Source of the DNA: Phytoseiulus persimilis
Taxonomy: Eukaryota > Arthropoda > Arachnida > Mesostigmata > Phytoseiidae
Assembly (NCBI GenBank): GCA_037576195.1
Contig: CM075101.1
Coordinates: 3,038,001-3,102,000 of the forward strand
Reading direction: 5' to 3'
DNA length: 64,000 bases
Shown piece by piece: positions 8,716 through 18,049 of this stretch. The notes beneath the pieces are model-generated. The model saw nothing but the letters and a program-made list of their open reading frames with translations, ran no database searches and was not told the DNA's origin. The stretch's first letter is position 1. The number at the start of each line of letters is the position of its first letter. The position numbers and the translations under genes were made by a program.

Positions 8716-9046
8716 TGTTGTAATATTTCGCTCAGACGGCCAAGCATACAGCGGCATCGGCTGACGAGCCGATGGCCATGGTATGGCGTCCCTGACGGAA
8801 GCGCACGTCTATAGTTACCCTCTCATGTAACCCCGATCCATAGGATTTATAAGCAGCTTCTTTTTCTTCAATAAACATCGTATTCTATCTATCGCTGTAG
8901 TCGTCGTAATTGTCGCGTACGCTACGCCGACGCTGTATCAGTTCTCAGTCCGCTTTCTGAAGAACGGTGCCTACGACTCTTCGAGTATACGGAACCAGAG
9001 GCTCTCATCATTCAGATTAAGTTTAAAGTGCACGGAATCTTCGACA
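8716..9046 (+). repeat. copia-1 right LTR
   Basis: 331 bases, starting TGTTGTAATATTTCGC and ending TTCGACA. It is identical to the left LTR over the visible 301 bases except at 8847. The start was set by the TG and by the matching start of the copia-2 LTR at 33803. Confidence 0.93.
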
Positions 9047-10672
9047 AATAATATGTCCACATGCGTGCTATTTCGTAACTTCTCTGCAACCTGAGGCCGT
9101 ATCGAAGCTCCCCGAAAGTGAATATTCTCCCAAAGCGCTTGATGGGTGAAAGATAGGTAAACTGGTTTGACCAGTCTACTCAGGTAGTATGAACTTGAGT
9201 CCCTAGAGGGGGGGGGGGGCTATAGCCCTGCCTGCCCCAAGGTGGATACGCGCCTGCCTGGAACTGTGAAGTCACCTCCATCGGACTCTTGCGATCATGT
9301 TCTCGCGTCTGCGTCATTGTGACGAGAGCTTCCCTCATGTGCAGTTAGATTGTGGGGATGTCTTTTGTGAACCGCCTGGGTGTGTATAGGGAGATATACC
9401 AATTGCACATCCTACCAGTGTTAGCATATAGCTCTGCAGCAGGATTCCCTCCTTGGGACGAGAGTATCGTATCCCAACGACTGAGACAAGAATTGGTTCC
9501 CTCGCGGTTTCGGGACACAACCCAATCTCGACGTATCGAGCGATCTCGAATTCGGGAGGGTTCAGCCGAACGGCTCCAGCGTGTGCTACAATCAAACTTC
9601 CCGAGACTCGGGAAGCGTACTCGGGAACTTCCCTGCCGTTTGGTGAGACAACCTGTTTCTTTCTGTCGCTGCTCTGTTGGCAGATTTTGTTGAGCTCATG
9701 CTTCACGCTGTGAACCCCTGCATACCAAATGGCGACATCCGTCCGGCATGAGACGAAACTCACTCAGGCAAACGAGTCACTTGCTTGATCAGACCTACGC
9801 GTTATAGCTTCTGGGATCGCCTTCGCTTTGAATATTCATTTTTCACTCCTTTCGTTCCACCCAGTCAGAGGAAAAACCGCATCTGGACCATGAATTCTAT
9901 TCAGCTGTATTTCTAGTCGATCGGTGCAAACTATGATGTCGTGAAATGATGATTCTTTCAGTGCATTTGGGTGCTTCCAACCATTGGCCCATATCGTGTC
10001 AAGTTCTTCGGTTAACGTTTAGAATGAAAAGCTTCACTCGGGTGCAGAGAAGCGGATACACTACTCAGTGACTACATTCAGTTCAGTCTCTCTAGGAGAC
10101 ATGGGGAGTTGTCGTCTTCAATGCTCTTTCAACTCGCTGAGTCGCTACGAAGAAGATCTCAGTCCTGCTGCAAGCAATCGACTCTAGCGCGCGGAGCCCA
10201 AGCGTTCCGCTAAAGCGGCGGACAAGTGGAGGAGGAACATAGAGCTCTCCAATCGCCCGGCACAGGGATGGGAGCTGAATGCATCTATCCATGTATACAG
10301 ACCGCTTGCTGTGGGGCACTGTTACCGCCTCCCGTCCGGAGACCCCGTTCATCAGTTTCTCGATGCATACACTCGTTATACTGCAGTCACGCATCGGATG
10401 GAGCGCCAGAAGCTAAGCTAAATGAAGTGGAAATGATCGAAAAGTACGCAGAACGCTCTCAGAGGAAATGTAGATTTCCCAGCGTCGCAAAGATGCTGAG
10501 CATTCCTGTTCCTCAGGTAGTTTTGAAATCGTGACCTGTTTTCAAGAATAGTTCGTCGTGGGGAAAGATGACGGTTCTGCCCGTTTCCACCGGGTACCTG
10601 AATCTACGATCGCTGAGCTATTTGGATACTTCGATCCACAACTGCTGAGGTACTGATCTTGTACAATTGAGT
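9047..10672. other. no gene recognised
   Basis: About 1.6 kb between copia-1 and the MULE-A 3' hairpin. Short open frames are present on both strands (for example 9335-9763 minus) but none shows a recognisable domain or supporting homology in the window. A run of 12 G lies near 9207-9218. It may be old transposon sequence belonging to the 3' side of MULE-A. Confidence 0.4.
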
Positions 10673-10688
10673 GGCCCTGAGAAGGGCC
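10673..10688 (-). promoter_or_regulatory. histone-type 3' stem-loop after MULE-A Ulp1 frame
   Basis: On the minus strand the sequence is a perfect six-base stem GGCCCT/AGGGCC with the four-base loop TCTC, preceded by CAAAAC and followed by ACTCA. Stem length, loop length and A-rich 5' flank match the 3' processing hairpin of metazoan replication-dependent histone mRNAs, whose loop is usually TTTC. It lies about 60 bases downstream of the Ulp1-like stop at 10749. An equivalent hairpin follows MULE-B. Confidence 0.55.
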
Positions 10689-10748
10689 GTTTTGGGGGTT
10701 GAGCGGGACTAGTGCGGACGGGACGGGAGAGTCTTAACGATTACACGC

Positions 10749-13217
10749 TCAGTAATGTGTCGAGAGGATTTCAGAGCGCAGGATTTCGAGCATCATTTGT
10801 CGCCGAAACTCTGGCATGTCCTCCTGGTTGAAGTCGAAGTTGGCGTAACGAGTGGCACAATCCGCGGGTCTCAACATGAAAACCCCGCAGTCTGATCCGT
10901 TTTCTTGTCGGGGGAGATCCGAGCTTAGAGGGAGGAAGAGCCATTCATGAAGATTGAATCTGGATCGTTTCTTGTCCCTTATCTCGTCCTCCAAGTAATG
11001 CGTCAGCGTCTCAAGGCAGTCGACGTTCGGTCTGCCAAGGGAATCCATGTAGCTGATGTTTTTGTCCTTGAGATCGACGATTGCCACGCGATTCCGTACT
11101 CGAGCTGGTAGAGCGGGAGGAAATGTCGAGTTTACATGGGGATCGAGATAGGTCGAGTGGGAAAGAATATTCGTGAGTGCATAAAAACTTCTGAAGCTAT
11201 ATCGGAGGTAACTCACAGGCTTCCACACGATATTTCAAACGCTCGACAAGTTCTCTCGGAGAAATCCGTCCTGCGGTCAGCTGCTCCCAACACTGTCGCG
11301 TGGTTTGCTCGTTCAAGAGGGTTTTTTTACTCGGCATGGAGCGGATGTTCTCGATCCCCATCGCCATTGCAGAAACTCTACAGCCCCATCTTGGAGTCTT
11401 GCACACAGCTCCCCTGGAAAGTGTTCGTCGGTCAGTTTGATCTGCGTATACGTTCCTCGGGGCAAGGGAGGAGGAGACAGCGCAAGAGACTCGGAGAAGA
11501 AACGCATTCCCATGAGCGCCCAAATGTTTGCCTGGGTCCCCACTCGTCGCTTCAAGCTCGCGTTGAAAGACTCGACATCATTGTTCGTACGGGTCGGTGC
11601 CCGGAACAATGACAGATTCGCAGGCCCGATGGTACCAAGCCACTGTCGACGAAGGTAGACGACGAAGGGCTCGAACTAGAAAATGAAGCAGTCTCGTTGG
11701 GGAGTCAAGGCACAGATACCAATGCAGGTCATCTCGTTACATTAATCATTCCGGAAACGTTCTGGTGTGAGTACTCACGCCTTGGCTGACTCTAAGAGCA
11801 TCGATTTCGCATGACTTGAGGATTTGCTCAATAACGTCCGCCGGGAGGAGCGGCAGAGCCGTGAAGGCTAGGAATCGTCCCAGTATCGGCCCTGGTCTGC
11901 GCAGTTCTTGGGCGAAGCCGATCCGCGATGAGCTCGCTCGATGTACCAGGCTTTGCGCATACTGGAAAAGACAGCCATACAGGCGCGCCCCGGGGAACTC
12001 GGTGAGCACTGCTGACCGCAAAGCCTGGTCAAAATCGCCCATGTACTCGGTAACGACGAGATCAGGAACCTCCCGCCGGAGAGCGCGGAGTATTTCCACG
12101 TAGGCTTCAGCTCGAGCTGAATTCATGAATGCGAACGCTACCATCGCCTTCTGAAATGGAGGAACTGTGGATGAGCGAATGCAAAAACGATATGGAACTC
12201 TCTGAGGTTAAATTCCGTGGTGCTCTACTCCCTCGCATGGCATCGCAGATGGTTTCCCGAATCAACCCAGTTTGCGTGGATCGTGAACAGCTGGTCACAC
12301 AGGCCATGGGGGTGGTCTCGGTACGTCGCATCCGCCTGTATCATGGTAGTCCTGCGCACGTTTCCGAGCTGACGTCGGCTTGTGACCAGGACTTTGTCGA
12401 ACTCGGTGCATCGAACGATGATCACGAGCTCTCCATCTTGTGTTCCGTTGTAACCAGGAGATCTTTCTCTGTCAGCGCAGTGTACAACTCGTCTAGATTG
12501 TGCACAGGCTCAGGTCTTTCGGAGGCTCTCCATCTCCTCAGCGTTCGCAGATGGCGCACGGGAACGATGTGAACAGCTTCCTCCACTGGCAAGCTAGACC
12601 AAGGTTTTCCGTTGGTTGATGAATTCAGGACGCATTTTCCCGGCTCTCGATTGATGCGGCTGCATGACACACAGAGAGGTATTCGCTCACCCTCGACGTT
12701 CATCTAGGAGGACACTGAGAGGATCCCGTTCGGGATTTTAGCGTATTTCTCGCGCCGTACACACTGTTTCCATGGCCGTCGTGTTCCGGCAGATGATTGT
12801 GAGTTTCGGGTCGGAGGCGAATCTGACCATTCGGCTGGATTTCCCCCCTGACATCGCATTTGTGCGGCCTCGGCCTGCGAAGAATTCAGCTGCTATTGAT
12901 CTAACACCGTGAGCACCTAGTCTAGAGAATACGAGAGGCACGAAATTTCGTATTGCTCCGTAACGGTTGTCCCTCCATCAGGATAAGATCACTTACTTTC
13001 GCCAATTCCTACACTTGATTATGATGAAACCGTCACTCGATGTGGTTTCTTCGGTGGAAAAGAACTCTGACTCCCCAACCTGCGGGCCCAAGGCATAGGT
13101 GCCTTGCCTGTCACACCACACAAAGGGTCTGGGCGGTTTTTGCGGACCCAACTTCATTGTTTCTAGCGAACGGAAGATCGCCGGAGGTTGAAGCTTGCTG
13201 TGGAAGCTCCACTCCAC
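10749..13217 (-). pseudogene. MULE-A: decayed transposase with C-terminal Ulp1-like protease
   Basis: Minus-strand exons in order. 13217-12993 is the first half of a FLYWCH-like zinc-binding domain (VWCDRQGTY...IIIKCRNW), ending at a GTAAGT donor. About 12890-12740 is its second half (CDVRGEI...HNHLPE). 12703-12425 is a linker, with a frameshift near 12425. About 12425-12255 holds the first catalytic Asp (IQADATY). An intron ends TTTCAG before 12152. 12144-11746 is the DDE core (EYMGDFDQAL...YGCLFQYAQS). 11609-11530 holds the third acidic residue (TRTNNDVES). The C-terminal conserved region reaches 11197. An Ulp1/C48-like tail at 11228-10749 keeps Asp (YMDSLG) and Cys (QENGSDCGVF), but the usual His-Trp is replaced (NRVAIVD) and the N-terminal half is missing. 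Not functional as it stands. Confidence 0.8.
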
Positions 13218-13384
13218 GCCGGGATGCCTCAGTGTAATTTTAAGCGAGATCCGTCACTGATGGACAAAAGCCGCCCAGACCCTTTGCCATGGATTGCGCT
13301 ATCTACTTGGTGCAAGAATTGACCGGCTCGGTCCATCATCAAGCTTGCGCAATGAGCTCACACACAGGGTAGTTTTCATCAAAA
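13218..13384. other. spacer between MULE-A and gypsy-1
   Basis: Short stretch up to the CTTTT target site of gypsy-1 at 13385-13389. No gene seen. Confidence 0.4.
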
Positions 13385-13389
13385 CTTTT

Positions 13390-13563
13390 CGTAGTATCCG
13401 CGTAGGAATACGAACATGCCGCCAATGGATTAGGCGAGGGGATCGGAAGAGATCTCCCCGCAGCAGGCCAAGGTGCCGCGCTGCCAGATATAAGGGAACG
13501 TTCAATAAACATGAGTGTCTCTCGCACGACGACGGTACGTGTGGTTCACTACGCGACACCACA
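13390..13563 (+). repeat. gypsy-1 left LTR
   Basis: 174 bases ending in GACACCACA. The first base is C where the right LTR has T (TGTAGTATCC). It contains GATATAAGG and AATAAA (near 13504-13509) as promoter and poly(A) signals. Confidence 0.93.
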
Positions 13564-13629
13564 TTTGGCGCAGTCGACAGGATCTCGTGCGAACCGACGG
13601 CGAGACGATCAGTTGTGTGAAACGTCGCG

Positions 13630-14886
13630 ATGGCCGAGCAGAACGGAGGATTGGCGCCGATGCCGGCGTTTTTGCAACAACCGGGCGAACCACCGGTGCC
13701 CTGGGAGGACTGGATCGAGGATTTCCAGACGTACCTCCTTGCCCGAGGCGGGACCGAAAAATGGTCCGTCGAACGAAGAGTCGCCCTGCTGGAGTACAGC
13801 CTTGGTCAAGAGGGCCGAGCTCAGTACCGGGCGCTCCAGGAGGAAGGCGCTGAAGGTGAGGACGAGTTTGAAAAGACCGTATGCCGCCTGAAACGGCGCT
13901 CCGCGACGGAGAAAGGGCTCGCGGCCGCTCGATTGGAGTTCGTGAAAAGGAGCCAACAGCCGGGTGAAACCATCAAGGATTTCGCAGGCGCGCTCAGGAA
14001 GTTGGGAAACAAATGCAGCTTCCCGATGAGCCTCGATGATGCGATTCTGACTCAGCTTACAGTGCACACCACGAGCGAAGCCGCCCGGGAAAAACTGATG
14101 AACGGCGAAGAGACCGACACGTTTGAAGACGTGGCGACCAGAGCCGCAGAGGCGGAACGAAACGTAAAGGAGGCGGTGGAATTTGTGAAAACGACATCAC
14201 CAAGCGTCAATTGGGTCGGGTCGAGGCCGACGTTCCGAGGTCCTAGCAACATGGCGGAAGCCAACAGCAGCAACGGTGGACCGAAGTGCAAGCGGTGCGA
14301 CAGTGACCGTCACGACACGCAGGCCTTGAGGTGCCCAGCCCGAAAAGCTGTGTGCCGGCGAAGTAAGAAGACGGGATACTTTGCGAAAGTGTGCGGAAAC
14401 TGGGACTCACGCGGAGTCAACGTGGTGGATGCCCTGCCCGAGCCGAGGATGACACCGCAGGAATGCTGGGACGACGTTGCCGACGATTGGGAAGCAGCAA
14501 AGCTACAAAACAGTCAGTGCGATAATAAAATTGTACCCATCTATTCAATGAGTTCTCAGCCAACCGATAGGAAGATTATAGTCGAAACTAGAATAGGAAA
14601 CAGGACAGTTCAGTTTCTAGCCGATACCGGCGCTGCGGTGTCGATCTTAAATGTACATGACGTTAGTTTTGAAAGATCAGAGATGCGTCCAGCTGGGTTC
14701 GTCCTGAAAGGGTACGTGGGCCAGCTGGTGAGAGTTCTTGGAATTTGGGAAACGACGGTGACGGTTGGGAATGGAGCGGCCAGTTGCGCATTCTGCATTG
14801 TGGAAGAAGGTCGGTCGTTGCTGGGAAGGGATTCACTGGGTAAGCTCGACGCACGCATCGGATCAAAGAGGGCACGATCGAAGTGA
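13630..14886 (+). CDS. gag: gypsy-1 gag-protease
   Basis: 418 residues. The N-terminal two thirds resemble the retrotransposon gag capsid family (VRRLKRR...SQQPGETIKDFAGALRKL at about 70-120). Near residues 218-258 a cysteine-rich stretch stands where zinc knuckles are expected (CKRC...RCPARKAVC...GYFAKVC). The last knuckle lacks the canonical second Cys and the His (CRRS and GYF), so it is degenerate. An aspartic protease motif (FLADTGAAVSIL) is near residue 330. The frame ends at 14884-14886, overlapping the pol frame by a few bases. Confidence 0.9.
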   Translation: MAEQNGGLAPMPAFLQQPGEPPVPWEDWIEDFQTYLLARGGTEKWSVERRVALLEYSLGQEGRAQYRALQEEGAEGEDEFEKTVCRLKRRSATEKGLAAARLEFVKRSQQPGETIKDFAGALRKLGNKCSFPMSLDDAILTQLTVHTTSEAAREKLMNGEETDTFEDVATRAAEAERNVKEAVEFVKTTSPSVNWVGSRPTFRGPSNMAEANSSNGGPKCKRCDSDRHDTQALRCPARKAVCRRSKKTGYFAKVCGNWDSRGVNVVDALPEPRMTPQECWDDVADDWEAAKLQNSQCDNKIVPIYSMSSQPTDRKIIVETRIGNRTVQFLADTGAAVSILNVHDVSFERSEMRPAGFVLKGYVGQLVRVLGIWETTVTVGNGAASCAFCIVEEGRSLLGRDSLGKLDARIGSKRARSK

Positions 14887-17783
14887 ACGGAGTGGAGAGG
14901 AAATTTAAGAATGTGTTCTCAACCAAACTGGGATCAGTGAAGGGATTCGAGCACCAAGTCAAAGAGCGAAAGAGGATGATTCCAGTACAGCAAAAAGTAC
15001 GCAGACTCCCGTTGAGGGTCCGCGATGCGACCCGGCGGGAGATTGAGCGCTTAGAGGCAGAGCAGGTTATCGAGCGAATCGAGGCGTCGGAATGGATTTC
15101 AGCATTAGTAGTGGTGGACAAAAAGGATGGTCGAGTGAGACTGTGTGTGGACCTACGGGCGGTGAACGCGGCTATAGTGGCTGACGTTTTCCCGTTGCCA
15201 CATTTCGAGGATCTGCTAGCCGAACTGAGGGGAGCGAGGTTGTTTTCCAAGTTGGATGCGCTGTCGGCTTATCATCTGGTGGTCTTGGTGGCAGAATCAC
15301 GAGACCTGACCGCGTTCATCACCCCCTGGGGCTTGTTCCGCTTCCAGAGGGTTCCGTTCGGACTGTCTTCGGCGCCGAGCGCGTTCCAGAGAATGATGAA
15401 ACAAATGCTGGAAGGAATCCCAGGAGTGGTGATTTACCTAGACGATATCCTGATCCACGGGCGGAACACGGAAGAGCACGACGTCAGGCTGGAGATGGTA
15501 CTTGAGCGAATCCGGAAGAGCGGCATGACGCTAAATGAGAAATGCGTGATCCGGGTCCCGAAGATAGACTTCGTAGGATACTCGATCGGCCCGGATGGCA
15601 TCCGGCCGACGGACGACAACCTGCTGGCGATAAAGAACCTGCCGGAGCCAACTAACGCGACTCAGATTAAGTCAGTGTTAGGGACGGCGAGCTTCTACAT
15701 GAGATGTGTGCCGAATTTCTCAACGATCACGGAGCCAATGAGACGGCTCCTCAAGAAGGATAGCCAAAACAATGAAAGGCGATTCGAATGGGGCCCCGAT
15801 CAGAGAGAAGCGTTCGAGAAAATGAAACGAGCAATAGTGGAGGCTAAACCGTTGGAGATTTTCGACTGCGGGAGAGACATCGTCGTGGCTTGCGATGCGT
15901 CAGGCGTGGGATGTGGCGCTGCGCTGTTACAACGACATGCCGACGGAGAGCGGCCGGTGGCTTTCACGTCGTGCGCGTTCAGCGATGCACAGCGACGATA
16001 CTCGGTCGGCGAGAAGGAGGCGCTGGCGTGCGTGGTCGCGATAGAGAAGTGGCACGTGTACGTGTACGGACGAAGATTCACTCTCAGAACGGACCACCAG
16101 GCGTTGGTGACGCTGATGGGAACGGGTGGCACCGGCAGGGCATCGCTGCGCATCGCGCGTTGGGTCGAGCGGCTCAGGGGATATAACTTCGCAGTCGAGT
16201 ACCGACCGGGCTCCAGTAATAACGTACCAGATATGCTATCCCGGCTACCATTGGACAACCGATTCACTGTCGATGGGGAAAACGAAATAGTGGTTGCCCA
16301 GTTATACCCGGCATCAAGGCCGTTGTCATGGAACGAAATTTCGGAGCAAACTAAGGCGGACGTAGAACTAGAGCAGGTAAAAAGGTGGCTGAGAACTAAG
16401 TGCCCTAGAATAAGTAGAAAAGAATGGTCCTCGGTAATCACGGAGCTGGCAGAAAAGGACGGAATACTCTTACGTCAAGAAAAGGTTGTTCTCCCGAAAA
16501 GTCTACGTCAGAAAGCATTCGAGCTAGCCCACGACGACGCTCACCAAGGGATGGTTCGCACGAAACAGCGGCTGCGACGAGTGTATTGGTGGCCGGCAAT
16601 GGATCGGTTCGTGGATGAAGCAATTCGGAACTGCAGAATCTGTGCGAATAGCGATCGGCTGTTGATACCAAAGACGACTCCCATCACGGTGACGGAATGG
16701 CCGGAGCACCCGTGGGAGAAAATTGCGGTCGACATTCGAGGACCTGACTATTCAGCAGGATCCCGACACCGTTTCGCGCTTGCTGTGATTGACTACTATT
16801 CGAAATGGGCAGAGGTGGAGTTACTGCCGGAGGTGACAACCCGCCAGGTGGTAAACATGTTCCAGCGTCTGTTCGACCGAGAGGGCATTCCGAAGTATGT
16901 ATCCACCGACAACGGACCCCAATTTGTGAGCGGGGAGTTCACTCGATTTCTGGACGAACATGGAATCTCACATCATAGAACGGCAGTGTATCACCCGATG
17001 GGAAATGCGCTTGTGGAACGTTTCAATCGTACGCTGGGCGGTTTTCTAGAAACAACATCCCGACTTGGCGGAGACGTACCGAGAAAAATAGCCCAGATGG
17101 TCGGGGCTTACAACGCGACGCCGCAGGCAACAACGGGAAGATCACCATCGGAATTACTACACGGACGACGAATGAGGACCAAACTAGATGTCGCAGGAGC
17201 CCCAGGATCCGGAACCAGGAACGAAACATTGGTGCGCGCCAGGGTTGAGAAGAAACAGGAACAACAGAAGAAGTACGCTGACCAACGAAGAGCCGCGGTT
17301 GAGGGAGCTCTGTCTCCAGGGCAGTGGGTGCGGATAAGGAAACCACAGGCAGGAAAGGGCGAAGCCAAGTTCGGACCTCCGGTACAGATCACACGAAGAA
17401 AAGGAAGAAACGTGTATAGCACGGACGACGGAAAATGGTGGCATCGTAACCGCATAGCAAAAGTCCAGCCCGCTGGGCCAGCAGAGGAGCGGCTGGTGGC
17501 CGGAGGGACGACGAGGCACCAAACGAACGCGCAAGAAACCGAGCCAATGATGTGGGGCGACTCAACCTTCTCGCAGTCGGAGGAGGAGGAGCCAGATTCG
17601 GCACAGACTCTGCCCGGCGAGCCAAGAGAGACGTCACGGGAGCAGGAAACGGATCGGCTAATAGACCTAGATCAAAGCCAAGAAGAATCCGAGGAAGAAT
17701 GGTCCACCCCACCGCCGACCACACAGCCGAGAAGGACAACACGTATAATTAAGGAACCAGTTAGGTACGACGACTTCGTGTAG
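14883..17783 (+). CDS. pol: gypsy-1 pol (RT, RNase H, integrase)
   Basis: 966 codons in the -1 frame relative to gag. The frame opens at GTG 14883 and has no ATG before about codon 32, so expression by -1 frameshifting from gag is likely; no textbook slippery heptamer is obvious. Reverse transcriptase shows LVVVDKKDG-type motifs and YLDDILIHG near residue 184. RNase H begins near 335 (VVACDASGVGCGAAL). The integrase zinc domain (H-x3-H...CRIC) is near 550-590, and the catalytic core has D (VDIRGP, about 616), D (STDNGPQF, about 677) and E (ALVERFNRT, about 713). A charged C-terminal tail follows. No inactivating change seen. Confidence 0.95.
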   Translation: MNGVERKFKNVFSTKLGSVKGFEHQVKERKRMIPVQQKVRRLPLRVRDATRREIERLEAEQVIERIEASEWISALVVVDKKDGRVRLCVDLRAVNAAIVADVFPLPHFEDLLAELRGARLFSKLDALSAYHLVVLVAESRDLTAFITPWGLFRFQRVPFGLSSAPSAFQRMMKQMLEGIPGVVIYLDDILIHGRNTEEHDVRLEMVLERIRKSGMTLNEKCVIRVPKIDFVGYSIGPDGIRPTDDNLLAIKNLPEPTNATQIKSVLGTASFYMRCVPNFSTITEPMRRLLKKDSQNNERRFEWGPDQREAFEKMKRAIVEAKPLEIFDCGRDIVVACDASGVGCGAALLQRHADGERPVAFTSCAFSDAQRRYSVGEKEALACVVAIEKWHVYVYGRRFTLRTDHQALVTLMGTGGTGRASLRIARWVERLRGYNFAVEYRPGSSNNVPDMLSRLPLDNRFTVDGENEIVVAQLYPASRPLSWNEISEQTKADVELEQVKRWLRTKCPRISRKEWSSVITELAEKDGILLRQEKVVLPKSLRQKAFELAHDDAHQGMVRTKQRLRRVYWWPAMDRFVDEAIRNCRICANSDRLLIPKTTPITVTEWPEHPWEKIAVDIRGPDYSAGSRHRFALAVIDYYSKWAEVELLPEVTTRQVVNMFQRLFDREGIPKYVSTDNGPQFVSGEFTRFLDEHGISHHRTAVYHPMGNALVERFNRTLGGFLETTSRLGGDVPRKIAQMVGAYNATPQATTGRSPSELLHGRRMRTKLDVAGAPGSGTRNETLVRARVEKKQEQQKKYADQRRAAVEGALSPGQWVRIRKPQAGKGEAKFGPPVQITRRKGRNVYSTDDGKWWHRNRIAKVQPAGPAEERLVAGGTTRHQTNAQETEPMMWGDSTFSQSEEEEPDSAQTLPGEPRETSREQETDRLIDLDQSQEESEEEWSTPPPTTQPRRTTRIIKEPVRYDDFV

Positions 17784-17870
17784 ATAGGAAATATTGTGCT
17801 AAGTTGTACTCTAAAATAAACACGGCTCTTGTATCAGTGGTGGAGTCAGACTTAATTATGGAAGGGAGAG

Positions 17871-18044
17871 TGTAGTATCCGCGTAGGTATACGAACATGC
17901 CGCCAATGGATTAGGCGAGGGGATCGGAAGAGATCTCCCCGCAGCAGGCCAAGGTGCCGCGCTGCTAGATATAAGGGAACGTTCAATAAACATGAGTGTC
18001 TCTCGCACGACGACGGTACGTGTGGTTCACTACGCGACACCACA
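17871..18044 (+). repeat. gypsy-1 right LTR
   Basis: 174 bases, TGTAGTATCC...GACACCACA, followed by CTTTT. Preceded by the polypurine tract at 17861-17870. Confidence 0.94.
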
Positions 18045-18049
18045 CTTTT

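Larger units (their letters stand above)
1..9046 (+). mobile_element. copia-1: young Ty1/copia retrotransposon with antisense accessory genes
   Basis: The 301 bases at the window start recur at 8746-9046 with one mismatch, so they are the two LTRs of one recent insertion. By comparison with the right LTR, about 30 bases of the left LTR lie outside the window. Between them lie gag-pol (345-4613), a small envelope-like gene (4601-5152) and three minus-strand genes (5297-8460). The full element is about 9.08 kb, long for copia elements, which are usually around 5 kb. The extra 4 kb is the accessory module. The right LTR is followed by AATAA; the left target duplication cannot be seen. A second, older copy begins at 33803. 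Confidence 0.95.
13390..18044 (+). mobile_element. gypsy-1: complete young Ty3/gypsy retrotransposon
   Basis: 4655 bases bounded by 174-bp LTRs and flanked by the 5-bp target duplication CTTTT (13385-13389 and 18045-18049). The two LTRs differ at three positions by eye. It has one gag-like frame, one pol frame, a primer-binding region right after the left LTR (TTTGGCGCAGTCGACAGGAT) and a polypurine tract (GAAGGGAGAG) right before the right LTR. All parts needed for autonomy appear present. It has no envelope gene. Confidence 0.96.

Noticed and set aside
9200..9220. Poly-G run of about 12 bases
   Set aside because: Simple low-complexity sequence; no sign of a regulatory role.
9335..9763. Overlapping frames on both strands at 9.3-9.8 kb
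   Set aside because: Mirror-image frames over the same bases without domain support; likely chance openness.
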